DNA of 64,000 nucleotides from Phragmites australis (lineage: Eukaryota > Streptophyta > Magnoliopsida > Poales > Poaceae): NCBI RefSeq assembly GCF_958298935.1, contig NC_084923.1:22544501-22608500 (forward strand), written 5' to 3'. Made by a program: the position numbers and the translations under genes. Of this stretch, positions 12,901 through 24,900 are shown in pieces (within the stretch, counting starts at the first letter, position 1; every line of letters starts with the position of its first letter). Below the pieces are notes generated by a model. That model was not told the origin of the DNA. It searched no databases and saw nothing but the letters and a program-made list of their open reading frames with translations.

Positions 12901-15900
12901 ATGGTTAGTTGCCCAGTTGGCATCCCGGGACGACTTGCTCTGGGGGTTACGCCTCTCTGAGTCTGATACTTCTCGAGACGAGGCATTACGTGATTTCCAA
13001 TTAGCGTTCTCGACTAGAGCCACATGCGAAGTCTCGGCTTGGATGAGATCTTCTTTAGTCAAATGGATCGTCGAGTTCATCTAGCCCTTGCCGGTAGGGG
13101 TTGTCAGATCTGTAGTTGTAGGACGCATGAGAGCCTCTGTAGGAAGAGCCTCTAATCTTACAAATTTTTAGAATATATGGGAGATGTTTCGAGTAGACGA
13201 ATCAAAGGAACACACAAGGAGGGTTTTATACAAGTTTGAGCCTCCCTTAGAATAATAATCCTACGTCATGTTTGTTCTGTATTGCCCTGAACTTTGTTAC
13301 AAGAGGATGCGTGGCTAGCCTAGATGGATCTATCCTAGTCGGCGACTTCCTTGCTCAGCTTCGGGTGTCTTCTGACTGCTAATGGCTTGTTAGGCTTGCA
13401 AAGAGACTTCTAATGACTTGTCATCCGCAAGCTCCCCAGGCTCTGTATATATAGAGTGGTGTCGTATGTCCTCTAGAATCTTTTTTCCATTCTTGGAGAT
13501 AAACTTCTCTGTTTATGAGTTACCTAGGATCCTTACAGGCGGTTTCCTTCGTTCAAGGATCCTCTTCCCAGAGATAGAGATGCTCCGAGAATTACAGTAA
13601 ACCCTAAGGTGCCTAGATATTGTAATTATCCAGTAGTCATCGGCAAACATGACCCACAAACATGGCCACGAAGATTATGTTATTGCTGGAATGAGCCAGT
13701 AGTTGAGGAAGCAAAAAGATTGGCGATGACAGTAGAAGAAGACGAAGCCAGACAAGCTCCCATAAACGCTAGGAATCACGGCGTTGAGGGCCAGTACCAA
13801 CCAGAGCCCATGTATGACGATCTTGAACACAACAAGAATCAGATCATAGAATAATGTGACAACCATGATCAGTTAGGTGACTAGCATACATGAGCTGCAT
13901 AGTGAGTTGAGGAACATGAGCAACAGATGAGACAATAAAATACGAAGTGAAAAAGGTGCCTCGACCAGCAACAGAGAAGTACCATCAGCGATAACGACAT
14001 GAGGAGAAACAAAAGGATGAAGCAAAGAAAGACTCAGAAGTCATATAAAAAGATACCCCTGACTGTGCAGACGGTGGTCTCTCAATGCCAAAAGAGAGAG
14101 TAGCAGCGCCAGCAGAACCTATCGACAAGGAGGTAGACATAGCAACCACCTTGCTGCAGTAGGTGCAACGAGAGCTGCCACCACCACCAGGGGAGGCCGC
14201 AGAAGGCGAAGGATTGGCACGAGGAGCAGGTGGTAGTGTAGACGAAGACATAGTCGTAGCAGGTGAACAAACAGCCAGTACTAAGGGAAGTGAAAACAGT
14301 CTAGAGCCACGCAGACAAGTCTCCTCCAAACGTATTTCCATAAAGGCTTCCACAAGCGTTACATGAGGATGACATGTAAGCAACTAAGCACGATGCCACT
14401 CAAACTTCGGAAGAAGATAAGTTAGGAACTCGTAGAGGCAACGAAAATCACTTTCAACACGCAGGTCCAAGCAACATTTACAGGAGCTGCAACCAACAAT
14501 GCAAAGAGAGTCCAGCTGACGTCATATTGTTGGCTTCTAAGTGTAGAACACATCAGAAGTGGCATCACCCTGCAGAAGAGACTGCTCCTAGTGAACAACA
14601 AACATGTGGAGAGCATCCATAGAAGGTTCATAGTTCTGACAAAGATGAGTACACATCTGGAAGGCTGAAAACTCAACAATCTCAAAGGAGAAACATGGCT
14701 CAACACTAGCAGCCAGAATGCAAGATGCACTAGCATGTGAACATAGTATGTCAGATAAGGAATGTCGTCAGAGAGAACATCCCAAAGACGAAGCCCATGC
14801 ATGTGAACGCTCATATGTTACGCAAAATCGTGGTAGTTGACACCATAAAAAATCATCAAGCAGTGAGGAACTAAAAAGGTGTTCGATGAAGAAGACATGA
14901 TACCTTTTTTTTTTAATTAACTGCAAACTAATATGTTGGCCCTCAACCCGCACGGCTCTGTTCGCACTGCACCGCAAACAAAGCAGAGCAACAGGGAGTC
15001 AGCGGCGAGCAAAGAGGCGAGCAGCAGCCCGCAAGCTAGTAGGGTGCCGGAGGCGGATCCAATCGGGGTCGCCTTACAGGAAGGTCGAGGTTTACCCGAC
15101 AACGCCTGCAGGGAAGAGCAGGGCAAGGTGGATCCCGACGATGAGCGGGCGACCTCCGAGCAGGTCCCAACGACAAGTGGGTGACGATCAAGCGGATCTC
15201 GGCTACAAGGCAGGCGAAGCAGCGACGAATTCCACGAGAACAAGTCGTGTGGGGAAGATAAGCCACACAGGGGCGAAAAACCTCACAATGGCGAAGGTGA
15301 CGACCCGGCGGCGACGGAATCCAATGAAGACGGTGACAAAACAGATCGATCGATCAAGCACGATGACGAATAAACAACGACGAGGCTTCAGGAGAATATC
15401 ACCGATGGCGGCGGCCAGTTGCAGACTCGATCCATACAACGAGTTTAGGTGGAAAGCAAAACCCTAGTGTGGGCTAAGGATGGGATGAGTTGTTACATCT
15501 CAAAATTAAACCTAGCTCTGATACCATATTAGGAATAGCAACTTATAGTTCATAAAGGCCATATGCCAACATATATATGTATAAGTGGACAATATGCAGG
15601 AAACCCTTTATGACATAGGCATAGTTGTTGCAGTAATGTGGTGAGATGTGGCGACCCACCACCTTCACAACTTTACAGCGCCTATAGTGCACGGCATGGC
15701 GACGCCATAGACACATTGTGTGACGAATACAGACATTATAGCCTAGGATATGATCATCCACAATGATCTCTTCTTCATCTCCCTCTTCCTCATCTTCAAC
15801 TAAAGAACTAGCCCACAAAACCAACCCAGCCCACAAATCATTTTGTAACCCTAGTCCATCCAGCCCATGTTAGCCACCCCTCCTCCCCAACTCCACTCAT

Positions 15901-18900
15901 GCACACAGGCGGGCGGAGCGGCTGGCCAGAGATCTGAGGCGGACGCAGAGGCGAGGGCAGACAGAGATCAAGGTGGCGACGACGACGGAGGCAGATCTGG
16001 CTCTATTGCGTCCGCCACGGCGCAAAACGGCGTCGCACGACGCCAAACAGGCGCCACGAGGACACGATGGCGCTATGGCGGACGCCATACACGCTAGAAC
16101 CGTGGCGTCCCCATGGCGAGACGTCGTTCTCCGCCACGTCGATATATCAACGTTATGGCGACGATATCTCAACGCCATGACAACTATGAACACAAGGATA
16201 TTACACAGACTAATTATATGTATCTAACAACGCCATCTTAATCCTATTTTTCTCCCTCTTTCTCTTCACCATCCATGTTCTCTCTTCCAAATTCCTATTT
16301 TTTTCTCCCTCTATTTCTATTGTGCAAAGTTATATCGAACAGTCTTACTAGTGGAGATGAACCAACACCATAGAAGATGGCCGCAGGAGGACATAAGTGG
16401 TTGATTCAGGAGCTGTGAAGATCTAAAATTTAATTCACTTGGTGGGTTGGTTAGACAATTGGAGGAACAAAACATCACACTAAAGGATTTGAGAAAAGTT
16501 CACTAATGCGTGGCGCTGCCCTGCATTAAGCTCATGGGCACAACAAAGGGAGAGGATTCTGTCGGGCTCAACCACACGATCTCAGTGGAGACTAGCGTCG
16601 TGCTCACTGTCATGCATCGAGGACTCTGCCACCCATGGATTGCGTCAGACAACGCCCCAATGGAGCAACCGCTCGTCGTCTCCCTTAGGTAGCTGAACTC
16701 GTTGTACCATTCCTCATGGAAACCGCTGCTGGTTCAAGTCCAGGGCTGAGCCGACCACCAAGGAGGTTGGGGATACGACTTCTCAGAGGAGGCTAGGTCG
16801 GGGTTGTTCACTTCGCAGAGGCCTAGGAGGCCGGTGGCGCTTGGAGCTAGGGACCGCAGAGGCAGCAGGTGGGAGGAGATTGGGTGGCAGAGAAGAAGAG
16901 GAAGAGCAGGTGGGCCCTTAGCAATTTTTTTTGCAATTTGTTGACTAGGCTGCCATCTCAGACAAAACCATCCCATGTGTAAAAAACAAGTGTCACGCTT
17001 TAGCCACATCATCCAAAACCAGTTGAGGGTGTAAAAATCTGCTCCATTATCCATTCTGTCCAGAGAGTAAAAGTACTTGTGAAACATAAGACACTTCCCA
17101 GAAATGTAAGAGTCTATTTTCTTCCTTAAAAGTAAACTTACTTTCACTTCTACTATATAGCACTTACAAGACATCAACCGTTATAAATGTTATTAGTAAG
17201 ATATCGAACTTGGTATTTCAAACATTACGTATTTGTAGTATGGCACCATTGCAGACATGGAAAGACCAGCAGATGGGTATGCATGAGAGTTGTAACAAAA
17301 TGACTGATAGGTAAGAAACATTGGGTGAAGCTAATTATAAATATTTTACATGGATTTACTTGGTGCATGAATAACAATAGAATTTCTAGGGTTTTCATAA
17401 AGAGCGCTGGTGCCTCGGAGAAATAGCATCTTCGTAGGATTTTAATGTAAGACAAAATGCCATTCATGCTCCACGTACAACAATTCTGATCTTTCTAGAG
17501 GGAAATGCTAGTCTTTCCATCCGTACTATAACAATGAAGTAGTTTCTCATGGTGGCAGTAAATTTTCGTAGCAGGCAGCAACCATATGTTTGGACTACAT
17601 GATCTAAAGGAATAAAATATGTATCAGAAGAAGTAAGCGAGTGATTTATACTCACAGCAAGAAATGAAGTATCATTCCAAACAGCTCTCTCTAGTAGCCG
17701 CTTTGCCTTGTTTCCGACAAAAATTGGGGATGTAGGCATCGCTTCGATTAGGTTCTCGTCAAGAAGTACTTTATCACTACCATTAGAGTCTGGGTTATAT
17801 CTTGATCTTGTGGAACCCTTCAAATCATACAATCTTGTCACATGACGTTCAAACAAAAGGTTTTCCATCACTAGAACATCCATCTTCATCTCCTTACCAC
17901 CTTTCAGGCTCTTAACCTATTCAGTGTCAAAAGGATTAGGCTATCCATAAGTGACCTCATAAAAATTACTTCGGATTAAAAAAACGAAGTGGCATTGCTA
18001 GCAAGATATCTGGACTAAAAAACGATATGATGTTATCAAGCCTTTTAATTATAGTAGGACACAAATGTTGGATCAAGAAGGATCATTTCCAGGTTGTTAG
18101 ATACTCGATGGTTGGTTTGGATAGAAAATAATGCCATGGTATCAGTGACAATTAATTTTTCGCAAAGAGGATATTTTTGAAGTATAGCTGCATACAAGAA
18201 TTATACACTTAACATAGAGCTCGTGATGCTACTTTGCTTTGTACTGTAAATAGTTTTGGTGCAATTGGATGGTGTTATAACCTAGTAAAACAAAAGGCAA
18301 GTAAATTATATGCATGTACATCTATTTAGTTTCTCCATCTTCTCACAATTTTAAGTTCCTTTGAATTTGCAAAGTCTCCAAGATGTGACTTCGCAAAGTC
18401 TCAACTACCTTTTATAATAGACCAATAGCAAAGAAGTGTAATATTATCTGGTGACGAATGCACAGGTTACATTTTCTACAGGATCAACCTAGCGGTTGAA
18501 ATCGGGATAATATTACTGCATGCATATATCAGCAGTGTGCATTTGTGAATGAAAGGAGCACTTCTCCTTCCCCTACATTCTTAATCAATTCATTTTCTGA
18601 GACAGAACTACAAGATTAGATAGGTTATTAGCATTTAGCAATCAATCTAGGATATCCAATCTAAAATCCGATATGAAAGCATGGGAACATGAATACTCAG
18701 TGAGGCAATAGTAAGACGGTTGTTTTAGTTGGTCCTAGGAACAAAGCAATACAACAAAAAAATAATATCATAAATTACCTTATAAATACCAAGAATTTTT
18801 GCAATGCAAGTGGGACTGCCAGTGCCAATTGACTCAGATAGATATTTGAAATAGTCTGGAGCGAATTTCATGAAAGATTCTAATTCGGTTTTAGTAACCT

Positions 18901-21900
18901 GCTTAATTATGAACCTATCATCCAGTGATTTTGCAAAGAATACATTGCTCTTGCCTCCTTGAGCACCCCATTTCTTGCAACGACTTAGTGACCTGACAAA
19001 ATCACGCTCCGATGGACAGCATATTCTCCTCAGGGCATCAAACTGTTTTGCATAATAACAAATCACAGTGTACTTCACCTGTCCTAGAGGACCTTCATCC
19101 CCAAAATTCACCTTAATGTGATTTACTTTTCTATATCCAAGTGAATCTGAAGTGGACGGGTTCTTGCTTCCTGACATGGAGAGGATATTGTCCTCAGTAG
19201 AGACAACACTTCTTAGAAGTTCCGATGTGGTTTCATCCAACAATTCAGTTAATGAGGCACTTCTCAAGTCACATATTGGGAGTGAAGTGTCTATTGTATC
19301 TCTTTCTAGCTCATCTGACAGCTGGAGATGGTATTCATGAGAGGCAAGTGCATAAGAGATAATGCTAGTAGGTTCATCATCATAAACACCAACAACAGTG
19401 TCATTGATGCCTATTGGAAAGAGAAATTTGGGTCCAATCTGACGCTCCATGGCCTTTAAGAAAGAAATGTAAACAGGACTATAATCATTGAGAGCGTCAA
19501 ACCTGTTTGAACGATTCCACTGCTTATTGAGAGAACGGTAAAACTGCAAGAAAGGCACCCCTATCCAACTAGAATGGTCTTCAGCACTGTCCCCTAGCTT
19601 GTTCAACAATACAGAGGCATATGAAAGTGTAACATCACCCATATGTTCTTCTGAGTCCTCAGAGGATGCTATAGAATCTGGCATGGTTACCTTGCTAGAA
19701 ACAGGATCATCTTTACCAATCCATTTCACCTCAAGTGCATTCGTCACATCTAATAAACTGGGAAACTGCCCTTCTGAAAGGGTGCGCCGAGCAACAAGAT
19801 CTGTCTCCAAGGGAACCGATTCCCCGCTCACACTGACACTACTGTACAGAGGAGTTTTGATGTCTCTCTGAAGAGAGTCCGGTTCACTTGTGGCCATTTG
19901 CTGGTCATGATTGGAATTGGTATTACTTGCATCAACTGCAGGGCAATTTCCTGCACAAATGCTCTCCTGAAGGCATTCAACAAATTTCACATCTTTATTG
20001 GCAGCCTCATTGCCACTATTTTCAGTTTGAGGCTTTGTTGTGCCATTTGGCTCAGCAACACTATCTCCAGAATGAATCTTATCCTTATCTCCTTGTCTGA
20101 AGTTAAATAATTCATGACGACTCCTATCTGATTTTGCAGCAAATACCAGTCTTCTATCCCACAAGTATGAATGGAAGAGTAACTGTCTCCTCAGCCTATT
20201 GATCTCAAGAATGTCTGGTTGACCTTTCTGCACCTCCTTTTTCAAAACTTTATTCAGACACCCCTAATTAGTACAAATGAGAATCAATCAAGCAACAATA
20301 AATGATGCATACATCCAGACTAGAAGCATGAAATGGCAAAGTTTGTACATATGCTACAGGTATACTTAATGATGCCACAGTCACACATCTATCGTAAACT
20401 ACCCATTTGGTGATATCACGCTAAGATCATATTGAGAACTACCTCCACAAGTATTTTGGGAGTTTTTCTAGTCACTTTGATGCCAAACCAAACAGATGGT
20501 TTGCACTAGAATGCCCCGGCCCATAACATCCATAAGCTCTATGAGTAAGCCTAAAAATTAATGAGAGAGAAGTTTGTATTTTCCATTAGTTGATGTAACA
20601 AGTTAAAACTCAATATTTAATGATTTTGATGTAGAAAAATGCTATATCAAAGGGCACTGCACCTCGAATTCTGACTTCTCCTTTCGAAACATGCTTTCGA
20701 GTTCGGCAATGTAATAGCTAGATTCCAGGTTGAGGGAACCGCCATGTGCCTTTTTATCAAAGGTTGGGTGTAAAGTATGTAATACTACATCAAAAAGATG
20801 CTTTGCCCGGTCAATGACCTATCAAAATTGGAGAAAACGTTAGCTATTTAGGTGAAAGGATAAACAGTTTTGAAGTAGGAACCTGAACATTTGAGGAAAG
20901 AATTTTGATATAACAGCATAGGCGAATAGATGCAATTTTTATGCAAACAAAGCCTACTGATGATGATTGGATTATGCCACAAACCTCATTCGCTTCTTTT
21001 TGTATCCAATCCAAAGGCTGGTGACCAAAATCAAGTTTATGAGGTGGTAAAAGGACAGAATGAACACTAATAGGTGCATATCGGAAGCAAGCTACCATTT
21101 TGCCGAACCTGTATATGAAAAGCAGAAGAGTATCAGAAAACAAGATACAATTTTAATTTCATATAAGGTGTGTAATCATTCTTACATGGTGACTAAGGAA
21201 AGTAACAGGTTGACCCAGTCTTAGAAGACAAAACATCTGAGAACTGCTTACCCATAGAACCGAAGGCAGTCCCTGTGGAGAGAATGACCACAACTGGCTA
21301 CCCGACTAGCAGCTGCATGGTTTGAAAAGCTAAGCTCCAAAAATTTACCAAGTGACAAACCCCAAGCAGCATCAGACATGACAATCCTTTGAGTTGCTGG
21401 AGGAAATCCGTTACTCCAGGGGCACTTCAGACACCTGTGCCACATCCAAATTTTGCCATCCCTTTCTCCTGACAAAACAAATTCCGTAAGTTTCCTAACT
21501 GATATTGTTAGACTTCCCTGGTGATGAGTATAGCAATGGACATGGGCTTCAGGTGGCTTATCACAGGATCGGCACTGATAACCCTGTAAATGCATTGCAA
21601 CTACACTGAGAAATGCGAACAGTGGAAAGCAATAAGCTCACAGAACCATGGACATGGTGAGAGGAGAGGGAGAGGTACCTGATCAAACAGGTAGTCCCGC
21701 AAAAACCTTCCAAGGGGCTTGTCAAAGTTACCATAATACTTGATGCGTAGTAGCTGGGAACGTTCACAAATAGTCCCTTTCCAGACACAACGTGTGGACC
21801 ATGAGACTAAGATGCTCTGATGGTCAGAAGCCACAACTTCTTCCTTATTTGATGTGCTATCATGTCCTTGACTTGTTTCTTGATTCTGTACAGCAGGACT

Positions 21901-24900
21901 AGACACTGGTTGGACTACAACCATATTATTATTACTGACAGTTTTCACATTAGCCAAAACATTTGAACCTTCTAACGGTTCCTTCAGATTAGGACAACTC
22001 GGAATATTAGTGCTAGTCTCAAACATGGTATATTGATGACGACTCAATGTTTTGGCTGAATCTGTTGTCACCACGTGACCATGTGATCTGGTTGAACCAT
22101 TGTCATGATAATCACCAGAATGCATATGGTTTTTCTCCATAGTAGAATATATAGGTGAATGGTTTCTGAGGACCCCAGATGTAGGTGTAGAAACAGATGC
22201 TGCAGTTACAGTGACCTTTACTAGTCCATCACCACTCCCACTGTTAAAACTACCACTCTTAGCATACCAAGGTCCAAAAGAGCGAGAGTCTATCGTTTGA
22301 GAAGTAAGGCATTCACTAGACACTGGTGGTTCAACCACAGTGGTTTCACCTGGGTCAGTTGATATAATGGAATCTGAGCCAAGGTGCCCAATACTATCAG
22401 TTGTCTGCTGATTGTTGGAAACATTAACTGTGAAACCTGGCACTGTCGAAATGGAGCTTTCTGCAGCAGAACGCTTATCTGGCAAGGCTACAGTCAATGG
22501 AGACTTCAAGGGAAGTTCTGGTAGGGTAGCACCTTCGTCTGCAAGGAAAGATGTTTCTAAGGCCAAGTGATATGCAGCAAAAATGCCATACTGGACCACA
22601 TGCTTAATTCTCTTTAGCTCATCCATGCTACCACCCTTCAGCAGAACCTACAGATCGTATGGGCCAAAACAGTAAGTTCCTGAGATGCACAGATTGTTTG
22701 GTGCAGACAATATGGAGGACGAAAGAAAATGCTAAGGCCTTTTAGCTTTCTGAACAGAAAAAAAAAAGAGAGAGAAAAAACTTTCCTTTTCGCCAGCCAA
22801 GGTTCCCTTTTGACTTTTTTTTGGGGGGTGGGCAGGGTTGCATTAGCAAGGAAGACAAGCATATTGTTCCCTACGTGGCATTATTTGGTGTCCAATTATC
22901 GAAGAGTGAAATATCTTATCACTTACAGTGCAACCCAATGGCTTTGGGCATCCTTCAAAAAACATCATGGTCTTCAACATTTTCTTCACCATATGACCCG
23001 AGCTAACAGAATGTTCACAGTATTTATCTACATGAAATAACTCGCAATAACCAAGCTTCTGAGATGGTAGGAGATCAACAGAAGGAACTATCTGAGCACC
23101 TGTACAACGAGCTATACGCTGCATGAGGGGCTGCTTGATATTTAAAACAAGTGATATGTTCTTTTCTAGAAGTAAATCTTGAGCATAGCGAGAAACTGAG
23201 TTCTCAACCAAAAGTAAGTTGGGTTTTTGAGCGACAATCTTTGCGACAGCCATTTTAAGGTGATCTGTTTCCTGCATATCAGATAAAAAATACATATAAG
23301 ATCAATGAAAGCTTCAGGCTGCATACAGGAACATAAGAAGGTTCACGAACCTGCTGAAGCAACGTGTCAATACTTGACAGCTGATTCGTCACTCGATGGT
23401 ACTCAAGAGCTCCTGCAAGTAGGAGGAGTCGAGGTTTTTCTATTTTTGATGTCATGCGTCTATGCGCAACATTCTTCTTACAGACTACCCCTTTTACAAC
23501 AGTGCTGAAATAATAGGACACAGCTGTCAGATAATAAATAAACTATTAAGGCTCAATGCAGTATGAAAGAAACAAGAAACTGTTTAGCTGTCGAGCAATA
23601 ACTAGAAGAGAACGCTCAACACTATCTTAGGCTAGTTGATGGTTAAAAATACAAAGTATGAACAGGATGCATTTTAGCTGGATATAGACCCCAATAGGGG
23701 AAAGGCCATCTACAGGAAAGGGCTTCATGCAAGGGCGGATCCATACCCAAGACTAGGGGGATCTGAAGGACCGGCAGGCCCAGTTAACACCATGTGGTAT
23801 ATATTACTTTGGGCCAATAATCTTCAAGCTACATGGGCTAAGAGATTCCCACATCCATCCTAAGGAACAGAAGGAAGCAGACCAGCCCAGAACATTCCTC
23901 TTGCGGCCTCAAAACCTTACCCACACTATGCCAAATAGGTTATCTTGTGGCACGCTCGACCAAACAAGCAGAGTGGATACTCTTAAAGCTACAAGTGATC
24001 TCATGGGTTTTGCTCAACCCACCACAGATATGGAGAAATTCATAATTAGAAAATGAACACTACTACATCATTGGTGATGAAAATATTTGTGAACAATAAA
24101 ATATTCTGTGATTACCCAGTGCCATGATATTTCGCTTTATTTTCCTTAAGTGGATGTTTGCATGTAAGTGATGTCGCCATGTTTGGTGCATAAAATCTTC
24201 CTTGACAGGGTAATTTCCCTAGATAGATTACATTGTTGTCATGTGTTTTGTCAACTGTATTTTATACCAGTTGTTATGTAATTTTATACCAGCTTTAGTA
24301 TGTCATAATTAACACATGACATGCTCCATTTCTGGATCCGCCACTTACTTCATGATGAGTTAGTAAGCATTGCGATTGTAGGCTTATAGCTTGTAGACTA
24401 TATTGTATGAACAAAAGGGTCATTCACCTTTCACTGCGATGCCCACATGCTAAGCACTTAACCTTGACATATCCACCAGGATCCATGCCACAACTTTGGC
24501 TTGTGTCTGGCCTGAGGAAATTTGCAGCTTCCCATGATACCGAAGTAACAATCTCCAACCAACCGATGTCATCACTTTCATGTAATGAAATATTCTCCAC
24601 CTGTAATAGCTGAGAAATCAAAGCCATGAAATGTCCATCAACGACGTTTTTCATTACTTTCTTATGTTCTTCACTTGACCGATCTCTACTTCGGAATTCT
24701 CCGCTACCAAAACTACTTGGGGACCGAATGCCACACTGTTGACCATCAGCTACAGGCTCATCGTCATCGTCAAACAAGTCAGCTTCCATCTCATCTTCTT
24801 CATCTTCTGGTTCAGGAGGAAGCCAGAAAAGTTCATTCTTTTCAAAATCCACTTGATTTGCGTCAGTACTTTCCAGAGCATAAATGGATGAAGCAGCCCC

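Larger units (their letters stand above)
6864..13645 (-). mobile_element. Ty3/gypsy element, Tat-like lineage, nested in the copia element
   Basis: Two diverged direct repeats (about 6,864-7,331 and 13,154-13,645) flank minus-strand gag, protease, partial RT/RNase H and an integrase zinc-binding region. Between pol and the 3' LTR lies a plus-strand ORF, an arrangement known from Tat-lineage gypsy elements. A purine-rich tract, complement of AGCCCCCCACC, abuts the left LTR at 7,332, as expected for a minus-strand element. Much of the RT palm and the integrase core are missing, so this is a deletion derivative. A target-site duplication could not be fixed with certainty. Confidence 0.8.
4655..16229 (-). 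mobile_element. Ty1/copia retrotransposon, 3'-truncated and split by a gypsy insertion
   Basis: Read on the minus strand the parts are in copia order: 5' LTR (15,527-16,229), tRNA-Met primer binding site (15,511-15,526), gag (14,898 downward), then after the gypsy insertion the integrase and reverse transcriptase/RNase H (6,861 to about 4,655). The pol reading stops inside RNase H, just after the SSAKA motif, and no second LTR was found, so the 3' end is lost. Many stops and frameshifts make it inactive. The protein alignment breaks at about 6,862 and resumes past 13,645, which places the gypsy insertion inside it. Confidence 0.8.
4246..17655 (-). other. FAB1: FAB1 intron 10, 13.4 kb, filled with nested retrotransposons
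   Basis: On the minus strand the intron starts GTGAGTATAAATCACTC (17,655) and ends TTTTTTTCTGCAG (4,246), both strong splice signals. Host-like intron sequence seems limited to roughly 4,246-4,510 and 17,150-17,655. Most of the rest is a minus-strand copia element (about 4,655-16,229) interrupted by a minus-strand Tat-like gypsy element (about 6,864-13,645). Both elements lie in the same sense as the gene. Confidence 0.88.
3922..20263 (-). other. FAB1: FAB1 exons 9-11: linker and PIPK catalytic domain
   Basis: Exon 9 (20263-18779) contains a variable linker and the N-lobe of the kinase, with [19 protein letters not shown] holding the ATP-binding Lys. Exon 10 (17916-17656) has VMENLLF and the [10 protein letters not shown] motif of the catalytic loop. 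Exon 11 (4245-3922) begins [20 protein letters not shown], the family's metal-binding MDYSLL motif, followed by the YKKRFRKAM activation-loop region and the stop at 3,922. All expected catalytic motifs are present. Exons 10 and 11 are separated by 13.4 kb but their phases match exactly (Ala|Ser). Confidence 0.9.

Noticed and set aside
15867..16227. Overlapping GC-rich ORFs on both strands
   Set aside because: They lie within the copia LTR.
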